In this document: piece after piece, positions 48,681 through 57,081 of the stretch | How positions within the stretch are numbered: the first letter of the stretch is position 1 | Layout of the letters: each line of letters starts with the position of its first letter | Source of the DNA: Macondimonas sp045864775 | GTDB lineage: Bacteria > Pseudomonadota > Gammaproteobacteria > UBA5335 | Length of the DNA: 64,000 nt | Direction: 5' to 3' | Assembly (NCBI GenBank): GCA_045864775.1 | Contig: BTVR01000002.1 | Span: forward strand, 1,054,001-1,118,000 | Position numbers and translations under genes: made by a program | Notes under the pieces: model-generated | Seen by the model: the letters and a program-made list of their open reading frames with translations, nothing else | The model's database searches: none | What the model was told of the DNA's origin: nothing

Positions 48681-49583
48681 ATGAAACGGCATTTGTTCCT
48701 GTTGATGACCCTGCTGCTCACCGCGGCTCCCGGGGCGCAGGCCGCATTGCGCGTGCTGGCCTGCGAGCCCGAGTGGGCGGCGCTGACGCGTGAGCTGGCC
48801 GGCGATCTCGCCGAGGTCGACGCCGCCACCACCGCGCTGCAGGACCCACACCGCATCGAGGCGCGGCCCTCCTTGCTGGCGAAAGCACGGCGCGCGGATC
48901 TGCTGGTCTGCACCGGCGCCGAGCTGGAAGCGGGCTGGCTGCCACTGCTGCAGCGCGAGGCCGGCAACGGCCGCATCCAGCCCGGCCAGCCGGGCTATTT
49001 CGAGGCGAGCGCGCAGGTGCCGCTGCTCGAGCGGCCGACCCGGCTCGACCGCGCCCAAGGGGACATCCACGCCGCCGGCAATCCGCACGTGCAGCTCGAT
49101 CCGCGCCGTGTGGCGCACATCGCCGCCGCGCTCACCCAGCGCCTGGCGCAGCTCGACCCCGCCAACGCCAGCCGCTACGCCGAGCGCAACGCCGATTTCC
49201 AATCCCGCTGGCAGGCGGCCGTCACCCGCTGGCAGGCGCAGGGCGCGCCGCTGAAAGGCGCCGCCGTGGTGGTGCACCACAAGAGCTTCAGCTACCTCGC
49301 CGACTGGCTGGGGCTGGTGGTGGTGGGTGACCTCGAACCGCGGCCTGGCGTCGAGCCCTCGGCGGCGCATCTGGCAGAACTGCTGGAATCGCTCAAGACC
49401 CGGCCGGCGCGGGCCGTCCTGCGCGCAGCCTACATGTCCGCCGGCCCGTCGCAGTGGCTGGCGGACAAGGCCGGCATCGCGGCCGTTGAGCTGCCGTTCA
49501 CCGTCGGCGGTACGCCCGGCACGGACGACCTGTTCGGCCTGTTCGACGTGACCCTGACGCGCCTGCTTGTGGCCGCGCCATGA
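48681..49583 (+). CDS. znuA: Metal ABC transporter substrate-binding protein, ZnuA-like
   Basis: 300-aa periplasmic protein of the cluster A-I (TroA/ZnuA) family. Signal peptide ends at GAQA. Metal ligands are recognisable as His in LQDPHRIEARPS, His in AGNPHVQLDP, His in VVVHHKSFSYL and Asp in GTPGTDDLF. The long His-rich loop of E. coli ZnuA is missing. Zinc is the likeliest metal, but manganese cannot be excluded. ATGA overlap with the permease gene. Confidence 0.88.
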   Translation: MKRHLFLLMTLLLTAAPGAQAALRVLACEPEWAALTRELAGDLAEVDAATTALQDPHRIEARPSLLAKARRADLLVCTGAELEAGWLPLLQREAGNGRIQPGQPGYFEASAQVPLLERPTRLDRAQGDIHAAGNPHVQLDPRRVAHIAAALTQRLAQLDPANASRYAERNADFQSRWQAAVTRWQAQGAPLKGAAVVVHHKSFSYLADWLGLVVVGDLEPRPGVEPSAAHLAELLESLKTRPARAVLRAAYMSAGPSQWLADKAGIAAVELPFTVGGTPGTDDLFGLFDVTLTRLLVAAP

Positions 49584-50329
49584 GCCTCGCTGCGGTCGAT
49601 CCCGGCATTCTGTTGCCGCCGCTCGCAGCCGGCCTGCTGGTGCTGGCGAGCCATGTGCCGCTGGGCGGTGAGGTGCTGCGGCGCGGCATCATCTTCATTG
49701 ACCTTGCGATCGCGCAATTCGCCGGACTCGGTATCGTCGTCGCCAGCGCGCTCGGTTTCGCGGTCGGCGGCTGGCGCATGCAGCTTGCCGCCGTGCTGGC
49801 GGCGCTGGCCGGCGCGCTGCTGCTGCGCGCGCTGGAGCGCCGCGCGCCGCAGCGGCTCGAGGCGCTGATCGGCGTCGGCTTCGTCACCGCCGCCTGCGCC
49901 GCCATCGTGCTGATGAGCCACGACCCGCATGCCGGTGAGCACCTGCAGGAGCTGCTGGTCGGTCAGATCCTGTGGACGACCTGGAGCGGCCTGTGGCCGC
50001 TGGCGCTGGTGACCGCGGCAGTGCTCGTCGCGTGGTTTTCGCTGCGTCTGAAAGACTCACCGCTCGGCTTCTACGGGCTGTTCGCCGTCACGGTCACCGC
50101 CTCGGTGCAGATGGTCGGCGTGTACCTCGTGTTCGCGAGTCTGATCGTGCCGGCGCTCGCCGCGGCCGGGCGGCCGGGCAGGGCCTATGCCATCGGCGCT
50201 ACCGGCTACGCGCTCGGCCTGCTTGCATCGGCGCTGTTCGACCTGCCGGCCGGCGCGGCCATCGTGCTGGCACTGGTGATGGTCGGCAGCCTCGCCGCGT
50301 TTGCGCCGGGGCCGGCCCGGCCCTCCTGA
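49580..50329 (+). CDS. znuB: Metal ABC transporter permease, ZnuB-like
   Basis: 249-aa inner-membrane protein of the ABC-3 family with seven or eight helices, including GIIFIDLAIAQFAGLGIVVA and VGVYLVFASLIVPALAA, the conserved core of ZnuB/MntB. It is shorter than most relatives (about 260-290 aa). No ATP-binding subunit gene (znuC) precedes or follows, so the ATPase must be supplied from elsewhere. Confidence 0.88.
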   Translation: MSLAAVDPGILLPPLAAGLLVLASHVPLGGEVLRRGIIFIDLAIAQFAGLGIVVASALGFAVGGWRMQLAAVLAALAGALLLRALERRAPQRLEALIGVGFVTAACAAIVLMSHDPHAGEHLQELLVGQILWTTWSGLWPLALVTAAVLVAWFSLRLKDSPLGFYGLFAVTVTASVQMVGVYLVFASLIVPALAAAGRPGRAYAIGATGYALGLLASALFDLPAGAAIVLALVMVGSLAAFAPGPARPS

Positions 50330-50383
50330 AATACCCGGCAGGGGTACAATGACGGGCTCACGATCGACGCGCGAGTGACCGCC

Positions 50384-52258
50384 ATGCCCGACTATCGCTC
50401 CTGGACCACCACCCGCGGCCGCAACATGGCCGGCGCCCGTGCCCTGTGGCGCGCCACCGGCATGAAGGACGGCGATTTCGCCAAGCCCATCATTGCCGTC
50501 GCCAACTCCTTCACCCAGTTCGTGCCCGGCCACGTGCACCTGAAGGATATGGGCCAGCTCGTCGCGCGCGAGATCGAGGCCGCCGGCGCCGTGGCCAAGG
50601 AATTCAACACCATCGCGGTGGACGACGGCATCGCCATGGGCCACGACGGCATGCTCTATTCGCTGCCCTCGCGCGATCTCATCGCCGACTCGGTCGAGTA
50701 CATGGTGAATGCGCATTGCGCCGATGCGCTGGTGTGCATCTCCAACTGCGACAAGATCACGCCGGGCATGCTGATGGCCGCGCTGCGCCTGAACATCCCC
50801 ACCGTTTTCGTCTCCGGCGGTCCCATGGAAGCCGGCAAGGTGGTCTGGGACGACCAGACGCTCAAGCTCGATCTGGTCGACGCCATGGTGTCGGCCGCCG
50901 ATGCCAAGGTCAGTGACGAACGGGTCGGTCAGCTGGAGCGCTCGGCCTGCCCGACCTGCGGCTCGTGCTCGGGCATGTTCACCGCCAACTCCATGAACTG
51001 CCTCACCGAAGCACTGGGCCTGTCGCTGCCGGGCAACGGCTCGCTGCTCGCCACCCACGCCGATCGCGAAGGGCTGTTCCGGCGCGCAGCGCGGCTGATC
51101 GTCGCCAATACCCGGCGCTATTACGAGAACAACGACGCGGCCGTGCTGCCGCGCAACGTCGCGACGTTCGCCGCCTTCGAGAACGCCATCGCCCTGGACA
51201 TCGCCATGGGCGGCTCGACCAACACCGTGCTGCATCTGCTGGCCGCCGCCTTCGAGGCCGGCGTCGATTTCACCATGGCCGACATCGACCGCATGTCGCG
51301 CCGCGTGCCGCATCTGGCCAAAGTTGCCCCGTCCATCCAGATCTACCACATGGAGGACGTGCACCGCGCCGGCGGCGTGACCGCCATCCTCGGGGAACTG
51401 GAACGCGGCGGGCTGATCCATCGCGACGTGCCGACCGTGCTGCACGCGAGCCTCGGCGAGCAGATCGACGCCTGGGACATCCGCCGCACGCGGGACGAGG
51501 CGGTCCATCACTACTTCCGCGCCGCGCCCGGCGGCGTACCGACCCAGGTGGCCTTCTCGCAGGACCGGCGCTTCGCCGAGCTGGACACCGACCGCGCCGG
51601 CGGCTGCATCCGGGACATTGAGCACGCCTATTCGCAGGACGGCGGCCTCGCCGTGCTCTACGGCAACCTTGCCAAGGACGGCTGCATCGTCAAGACCGCT
51701 GGCGTGGACGCGCACATTCTCCGGTTCACCGGCCCGGCGCGCGTGTTCGAGTCGCAGGATGCGGCGGTGGACGCCATCCTCGGCGACCGCATCGGGCCCG
51801 GCGACGTCGTGGTGATCCGCTACGAAGGCCCACGCGGCGGTCCGGGCATGCAGGAAATGCTTTACCCCACCAGCTACCTGAAATCCAAGGGCCTCGGCAA
51901 GCTCTGCGCCCTCGTCACCGACGGGCGTTTCTCCGGCGGCACCTCGGGATTGTCCATCGGCCACGCCTCGCCCGAGGCGGCCGAGGGCGGCACGATCGGC
52001 CTGGTCGAGGAAGGCGATCTCATCGACATCGACATCCCCGAACGGCGCATCCACCTGCGCGTCGCCGACGACGAACTGGCACGCCGCCGCGCCGCGATGG
52101 CGGCCCGAGGCGCCGATGCCTGGAAGCCCGCCGCCCCGCGCGCGCGCCGGGTGTCCGCCGCCCTGCGCGCCTACGCCGCCATGACCACCTCCGCCGCCTT
52201 CGGCGCCGTGCGCGACGTCAGCCAGGTCGAACGCCACGCGCCGCCCGTCGCCGACTGA
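50384..52258 (+). CDS. ilvD: Dihydroxy-acid dehydratase
   Basis: 624-aa Fe-S enzyme of branched-chain amino acid synthesis. Cluster cysteines lie in CISNCDKITPGM and CPTCGSCSGMFTANSMNCL; the C-terminal active-site region is GRFSGGTSGLSIGHASPEAAEGG. The ATG at 50384 (MPDYRSWTTTRGRNMAG) matches the usual start better than the GTG at 50375. TACAAT at 50346-50351 could be a -10 element. The 206 bases after the stop become AT-rich and lead into a different gene set. Confidence 0.97.
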   Translation: MPDYRSWTTTRGRNMAGARALWRATGMKDGDFAKPIIAVANSFTQFVPGHVHLKDMGQLVAREIEAAGAVAKEFNTIAVDDGIAMGHDGMLYSLPSRDLIADSVEYMVNAHCADALVCISNCDKITPGMLMAALRLNIPTVFVSGGPMEAGKVVWDDQTLKLDLVDAMVSAADAKVSDERVGQLERSACPTCGSCSGMFTANSMNCLTEALGLSLPGNGSLLATHADREGLFRRAARLIVANTRRYYENNDAAVLPRNVATFAAFENAIALDIAMGGSTNTVLHLLAAAFEAGVDFTMADIDRMSRRVPHLAKVAPSIQIYHMEDVHRAGGVTAILGELERGGLIHRDVPTVLHASLGEQIDAWDIRRTRDEAVHHYFRAAPGGVPTQVAFSQDRRFAELDTDRAGGCIRDIEHAYSQDGGLAVLYGNLAKDGCIVKTAGVDAHILRFTGPARVFESQDAAVDAILGDRIGPGDVVVIRYEGPRGGPGMQEMLYPTSYLKSKGLGKLCALVTDGRFSGGTSGLSIGHASPEAAEGGTIGLVEEGDLIDIDIPERRIHLRVADDELARRRAAMAARGADAWKPAAPRARRVSAALRAYAAMTTSAAFGAVRDVSQVERHAPPVAD

Positions 52259-52402
52259 TCCCCACCCGCTCGCACCGCCCCGGCCCCGCGCGGGGCATCA
52301 CACCTCGTCACCCTGAACCCGAGCGCATAAGCCTTCACCGCAGGCGTGAATATTTTTTCTGCTCGCTCGCCGCACCGCCTGTAAGAATCCAAAATAATAA
52401 TC

Positions 52403-52431
52403 TTTAAATTAGAAAATTTAATGCGTATAGT
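52403..52431 (+). promoter_or_regulatory. Candidate promoter with overlapping inverted repeat for the rloAB pair
   Basis: TTTAAA and TATAGT are 17 bases apart, a good sigma-70 layout, 34 bases before the rloA ATG. The -35 and spacer include the inverted repeat TTAAATT-AGAA-AATTTAA (52404-52421), which could be an operator. This AT-rich block stands out sharply from the GC-rich chromosome. Confidence 0.6.
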
Positions 52432-52464
52432 GACATTATTTGAAGCTATGCGCGGTGAATAAAG

Positions 52465-53733
52465 ATGCTGATCGAGTTCCGCGTCAAGAACTTCCGCAGC
52501 CTGCGTGACGAGCAGGTGCTGAGCCTGGTGGCGTCCAAAGACAAAACGCTACACGACACTCACACCCTGAGCACGAGCCTGAAGGCCGCGCCGTATTTGC
52601 TCAGAAGCGCCGTGGTATACGGCGCCAACGCCAGCGGCAAGTCGAACCTCATCAAGGCCCTGCACTATATGCGCGCCGTGGTGATGGAGTCGGCCACGGT
52701 CATGCAGCCGGGGCAGACCTATGCGGTGCAACCTTTCCGACTGGATGACGCCTCGGCCGGCCAGCCGACCGAGTTCGAAGTCACCTTTCTGCTGAAGGGC
52801 GTGCGTTACCAGTACGGCTTTGCCATGACCCCGCAGCGCATCGTCAGTGAGCACTTGCTGGTCTATAAAGCGTTTAAGCCGCAGCGCTGGTTCGAGCGTC
52901 GGTTCGATGCCGACAGCGGCAAGGACGTATACGAGTCCGGCCCCGGACTCAAGGGCGCCAAGCAGCTGTGGGAAGGCGCCACCCGGCCGAATGCCCTGTT
53001 TCTGTCGATGGCAGTGCAACTTAACAGTGAAGCGCTGCGCCCTGTATTCGACTGGTTCGTCAATCATCTGGTAATCATCAACGAGCAGTCGCCGTGGTCA
53101 CGGGAGTTCTCAGTCCAGATGATCAAGCAGGCCGACAGTCGGCGGGAGATTTGCGAGTTCCTGCGTGCTGCCGATATCAGCATTGCCGACATCGAGGTCA
53201 CGACCAAGCAGGCGATGGTTCACACCTTGAACATCGACCTCGCGACAGGCAAGCGGGAAGAGCATATTGGCGAACAAGCCGTGGACGAAGTTAAATTCCA
53301 TCACGTCACAGGCCGCGGGAAGGCGGTATTCGATCTGTCGGACGAATCCAACGGCACCCGCAACCTGCTGTTTCTTGCCGGCCCGGTGCTCTACATCCTG
53401 CGCGAAGGGCTGACGCTGGTCATAGACGAGTTGGATACCAGCCTGCACACGCTGCTGGTGCGCGAACTGGTGCGGTTGTTTCACCGGCCGGAGGTGAATA
53501 CCGGTGGCGCGCATCTCATCTTCACCACGCACGACACCTCGCTGCTGGACGCACCAGACCTGTTTCGACGCGATCAGGTGTGGTTCGTCGAAAAGGACGC
53601 GGAACAGGCATCCACTCTGGTGCCACTCTCCGACTTCAGCCCGCGCAAGAACGAGGCGCTGGAGCGCGGCTACCTGCAGGGACGCTACGGTGGCGTGCCG
53701 TTTCTGGACCGCGCGCTGGGTCTGAAGCACTGA
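52465..53733 (+). CDS. rloA: RloA/AbiLi-type AAA ATPase (predicted phage defence)
   Basis: 422-aa SMC/OLD-like ATPase. Walker A is VVYGANASGKSNLIKAL near residue 52; Walker B is TLVIDELDTSLH near 320; HLIFTTHDTSLLD follows. The N-terminal LIEFRVKNFRSLRDEQVLSLVASKD is typical of AAA_15/AAA_21 proteins. It overlaps rloB by one base (TGATG). Such pairs (RloAB, AbiL) act as abortive phage-defence modules in which the ATPase senses infection and its TOPRIM-like partner is the effector. The lowered GC of the leader and lack of chromosomal context support acquisition by transfer. Confidence 0.85.
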   Translation: MLIEFRVKNFRSLRDEQVLSLVASKDKTLHDTHTLSTSLKAAPYLLRSAVVYGANASGKSNLIKALHYMRAVVMESATVMQPGQTYAVQPFRLDDASAGQPTEFEVTFLLKGVRYQYGFAMTPQRIVSEHLLVYKAFKPQRWFERRFDADSGKDVYESGPGLKGAKQLWEGATRPNALFLSMAVQLNSEALRPVFDWFVNHLVIINEQSPWSREFSVQMIKQADSRREICEFLRAADISIADIEVTTKQAMVHTLNIDLATGKREEHIGEQAVDEVKFHHVTGRGKAVFDLSDESNGTRNLLFLAGPVLYILREGLTLVIDELDTSLHTLLVRELVRLFHRPEVNTGGAHLIFTTHDTSLLDAPDLFRRDQVWFVEKDAEQASTLVPLSDFSPRKNEALERGYLQGRYGGVPFLDRALGLKH

Positions 53734-54413
53734 TGGCGCGCGATAACCACCCAGAAGTCCGTCAGCGCAAAAAGCTAGAACGCAAGCGGGGCAGGCGCTC
53801 CAGCTACGACCGCATTCTGATCGTCTCGGAAGGCAGCAGGACCGAGCCGAATTATTTCCGGGAAATTCGCGCCGCCTACCGCCTGCACGCTGCAAACGTG
53901 GAGGTGCAACCCAGCGACCGCGGCACCGAGCCGATACAGGTGGTGCGGTACGCGCAGGATCTGTTCGAGAACGGCGACCGCCGCAGACAAATTCAGCGGC
54001 GTGCCTTCGAGCAGGTCTACGCGGTGTTCGACCGCGATGACCACCGCACCTATTTCGATGCGTTGCAGTTCGCTGAATCCCTCGATGGCAGGCTGCGCAA
54101 CGACAACGGGCAGGCGGTGAGTTTCAAGGCCATCGCGTCGGTGCCGAGCTTCGAGCTGTGGCTGTTGCTGCACTACGAGGACATTCAGGCGCCGATCCAC
54201 CGGGACGAGGTGATGCAGCGCCTGAAGCGGCACATGCCCGGCTACGCAAAAGGGACGGGCGGCGCGTTCGCGATCACCCGCGACCGTCTGGAAGCCGCCA
54301 TGCAGCGTGCTCAAGCTCTGGCCAGCAGGTTTTCGGCCCACGACGACGGTGAGCCCCACACCGCCGTCGGCGAGTTGGTGGCATTACTCACCGGTCTTCT
54401 CAGTCTGAGATAG
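53733..54413 (+). CDS. rloB: RloB/AbiLii-type TOPRIM-like protein (predicted defence effector)
   Basis: 226-aa RloB-family protein. After a basic start (RQRKKLERKRGRRSS) comes ILIVSEGSRTEPNYF with the acidic Glu of a TOPRIM-like strand, then YAVFDRDDH with a DxD-type pair, and SVPSFELWLLLHYED, a conserved RloB segment. These are the residues expected for metal-dependent nucleic-acid cleavage. Coupled to rloA. Together they form a complete two-gene cassette. Confidence 0.85.
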   Translation: MARDNHPEVRQRKKLERKRGRRSSYDRILIVSEGSRTEPNYFREIRAAYRLHAANVEVQPSDRGTEPIQVVRYAQDLFENGDRRRQIQRRAFEQVYAVFDRDDHRTYFDALQFAESLDGRLRNDNGQAVSFKAIASVPSFELWLLLHYEDIQAPIHRDEVMQRLKRHMPGYAKGTGGAFAITRDRLEAAMQRAQALASRFSAHDDGEPHTAVGELVALLTGLLSLR

Positions 54414-54556
54414 GCCCGTGGCCCGAGATAGTCGCGGCCGCGGCATTTAGCCGATTTCTTGCGTTTTGCGCATCCCGCGGCCTGACAGGATACCTTGACA
54501 GAATAAAAATATCTGAACCGAATTTGCGTTCCGTCGTGTATGCGCTTGAATCTTCT

Positions 54557-54572
54557 AGGAGCGATCGCTCCT
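54557..54572. repeat. Perfect 16-base palindrome, REP-like
   Basis: AGGAGCGATCGCTCCT, self-complementary throughout, 144 bases after rloB. The surrounding sequence (TAGGAGCG and a second GC-rich dyad, GGGCGGCCGCCC, at 54584-54595) resembles the REP-type repeats of gammaproteobacteria such as GTAGGAGCG elements. Only one copy was noticed in this window. Confidence 0.5.
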
Positions 54573-54620
54573 GCGACCGCCAAGGGCGGCCGCCCATAAG
54601 AAGTTCGGGAGGAGACAGGA

Positions 54621-56087
54621 ATGCAGCACACGGATCGGTTTTTTCGTCGATGGGTTCTGGCGGTCCTGCTGGCGTGGGCCGGCACGGGCTGGAGCGCGGC
54701 GCCCGCGGCCTATGACAGCCTGAAGGGCGAGGCATTCGATCAGCTCATCACGCGCATGAAGGCGGAGCCCAGCCTGATGGCGCAGGACCGCACGCTGTCG
54801 TTCCGGCTCAGCACGCCGCAATGGAACGAGCTGGTTCAAGCGCTGGATCTCGATCATTACGCTTGGGTCTATGCACCCGCGGTCAAGGCGAGCCAGAGCC
54901 CGCAACTCGCCGGCAAACGCATCGAGGCGCTGTCCGTGCTGGCGGTGCGCTCGGGGAAGCTGGTGCCGATCCCGTTCCAGATCGACGAGCGTGACGTCGA
55001 CGGCTGGATCCATGCACCGGGCATTTCCGGCAAGGTGAGCGGCGCCGAGGGCGTGTTCGACGGGGAAGACGAGCTGGTATTCATGTACCGCGACACCGGG
55101 AGCGAAACACTCGACCCGGCGGCGCACCGCCTGAGCGACGGCCGCATCGTCCAGGAACTGAGCTTCACCTACAACGGCAAGACCCGTCATGCCTATGTGG
55201 CCGAAGGCTCGACCCTCCGCGATCCCAGCGATTACGTGCAATACGACCAGAAGAAATGGGCGCTGGACGCCACTTACTTCAACTTCAAGAACAACCCCAG
55301 GAACATCCTCATGTTCGAGGACTTCCGCGCCAACGCCGGCCCCACGCCGGACCACCGCGTGCTCGACACGCTGATCCTGGAGATCGCCACAGGCGTGGTC
55401 ACGCCCTGGCCGCGCATCAAGGTCGACATCAACAACCTGCAGGCCGAACTGGCGGGCGTGAAGCACGGACCCGTGCGCGAGGTGCTCAAGCTCAAGATCT
55501 GGGTCGTGATCGCGGGGATCCCGGTATTCCGGGTGCTGACCGACATGACGGTCTACGACCAGGGCATCACCCTGCCGGTGAAGCTGCACATCCCGGGCGG
55601 CGAGATCCTGACGCGGGTGCTCAACAAGCCCATCATCGACATCGGTCTGGACACGCACGAACTGGCGGGCGGCCGCTTCGTGTCCGCCGTCAACCCCAGC
55701 GGCAAGTATCACAAGGTCGATGGCGTCCTGACGGCCGAGGAGAAGCAACTCAATATCCGCATCCCGGACGCGACCTGGCTGTGGCTCGAGAGCGGCCGCG
55801 GCTGGGACGTGGTGATGAAGTTCGCCATACCGCCGGATTGGCCGGTCAAAGGGCGCGGCACCTATGTCGACGCGAAGAAGCCGGAGCAGGCCTATTCCTA
55901 TGAAAGCTTCCCCGATTCCCTGCCGCGCTTCGGCTTTCAGGTCACCAAGATCCCGGTAGGCAAGCTCGACATCGACCTGACGGCCATTCTCTGGTTCCCC
56001 GTGACTGTCGGCGCGACCGGCCCGGAACGCTTCATCGAGGCCATGGACGATCCACCGCGCCTCCAACTGGCCTCGCCGCCGCTCTGA
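54621..56087 (+). CDS. Secreted protein of unknown function
   Basis: 488-aa exported protein with signal peptide RRWVLAVLLAWAGTGWSAAP. The body is rich in predicted beta strands, with a motif-like stretch LVPIPFQIDERDVDGW near residue 115 and acidic FDGEDELVFMYRDTG near 145, features I cannot tie to a named family. The ATG has GGGAGGAGAC upstream. It is neighbour to the lipid kinase gene, converging with it; a role in the envelope is possible but unproven. Confidence 0.65.
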   Translation: MQHTDRFFRRWVLAVLLAWAGTGWSAAPAAYDSLKGEAFDQLITRMKAEPSLMAQDRTLSFRLSTPQWNELVQALDLDHYAWVYAPAVKASQSPQLAGKRIEALSVLAVRSGKLVPIPFQIDERDVDGWIHAPGISGKVSGAEGVFDGEDELVFMYRDTGSETLDPAAHRLSDGRIVQELSFTYNGKTRHAYVAEGSTLRDPSDYVQYDQKKWALDATYFNFKNNPRNILMFEDFRANAGPTPDHRVLDTLILEIATGVVTPWPRIKVDINNLQAELAGVKHGPVREVLKLKIWVVIAGIPVFRVLTDMTVYDQGITLPVKLHIPGGEILTRVLNKPIIDIGLDTHELAGGRFVSAVNPSGKYHKVDGVLTAEEKQLNIRIPDATWLWLESGRGWDVVMKFAIPPDWPVKGRGTYVDAKKPEQAYSYESFPDSLPRFGFQVTKIPVGKLDIDLTAILWFPVTVGATGPERFIEAMDDPPRLQLASPPL

Positions 56088-56099
56088 GCGCGGGGCCCG

Positions 56100-57023
56100 T
56101 CAGTCGTCCACGGGGCCGAGCGGCACGGCGACGGGCACGGCCGCCGGCCGGATGCTGATCTCGATCGGTGTCCGGCCCACGATCTCGCCGTCTCCCTGTA
56201 CGGGCAGCCCGGGCCGGCTGTCGAGCGCGATGGACCGGCGCGCCTTCAGGTAGCGGACCTTGCGGTTGCGATGGTGCTGGCCGGTCAGGAAATCCCAGCC
56301 GATGCCCGCAAAATCGAGAAAGGTTCGGCCGCTCAGGATGCACAGGTCGATGACGCCGTCGTCGGGCTCGATGTCCGGACCGATGCGCACGGCGTCGATG
56401 CCCCAGATCCCACCGTTGGCGATGAAGACCTGCTTGGCCCGCGTGCGGTGGCGCGCCCCGTCGACGACGATCTCGAAGCGATGCGGCTGCAGCCCGATCA
56501 AGGTACGCACGGCGGTCCATACATACGCCAGCCGGCCGAAGCGGCGCTTCGCCGCGCGGTTGGTGTCGCGGATCATGATCGAGGACAGCCCCGCGCCCAG
56601 ATGCAGCACATAGAGCCGGTCCCCCGACTGCAGGGCGTCGACGGTGCGCACGAGACAGCCCGACAGCAGCGCGCACGCGGCGTCCAGCTCCAGCGGAATG
56701 CCCATGACGCGGGCAAATACGTTGGCGGTACCGGTCGGAATGACGGCCAGGGGCACCTCGCCCCCGGCCAGTGCCTGGGCCGCCTCGGACACGGTACCGT
56801 CCCCACCGATGGCGACCACGAGCTCGGCGCCGCCCGCCACCGCCTCGCGCACGCGCGCCGGCACGTCCTCATCCGCATCGCCAGTGGTCTCGTAAATCTC
56901 GAGCCGCTGCGCGCTCCGGGCGCAGTGCTCCTCCAGCGCCGCGCGGACGCGCGTCGGGTCGCAGCTGCCGCCCATGGGATTGAGTACGGCGAAAAGACGG
57001 TGAGGCGTTACAGTCTGGTTCAT
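56100..57023 (-). CDS. Diacylglycerol kinase-family lipid kinase
   Basis: 307-aa DAGK_cat protein. The nucleotide-binding motif GGDGTVSEAA is at about residue 75, followed by PTGTANVFARVMGIP, the second family signature, and a C-terminal NAD-kinase-like domain (FIANGGIWGIDAVRIGPD). Similar to YegS/BmrU-type lipid kinases that phosphorylate diacylglycerol or related lipids. Substrate not readable from sequence. Confidence 0.87.
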   Translation of the reverse strand: MNQTVTPHRLFAVLNPMGGSCDPTRVRAALEEHCARSAQRLEIYETTGDADEDVPARVREAVAGGAELVVAIGGDGTVSEAAQALAGGEVPLAVIPTGTANVFARVMGIPLELDAACALLSGCLVRTVDALQSGDRLYVLHLGAGLSSIMIRDTNRAAKRRFGRLAYVWTAVRTLIGLQPHRFEIVVDGARHRTRAKQVFIANGGIWGIDAVRIGPDIEPDDGVIDLCILSGRTFLDFAGIGWDFLTGQHHRNRKVRYLKARRSIALDSRPGLPVQGDGEIVGRTPIEISIRPAAVPVAVPLGPVDD

Positions 57024-57081
57024 GGCGCATTCCTAACACGCGCTGCCCAATGTCGCCATCGCGCGGCATGACGCGCCCGCC

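Noticed and set aside
50057..52237. Minus-strand frame of about 720 codons opposite ilvD
   Set aside because: Shadow of ilvD; Gly/His/Gln-rich with no domain.
52270..52300. Hairpin after ilvD as a terminator
   Set aside because: CCCCG/CGGGG can pair but there is no run of T afterwards.
52259..54620. Direct repeats that would mark a site-specific insertion around rloAB
   Set aside because: Short shared words such as TATGCGC occur on both sides but are too short and not arranged as direct repeats of an attachment site; no integrase gene is present.
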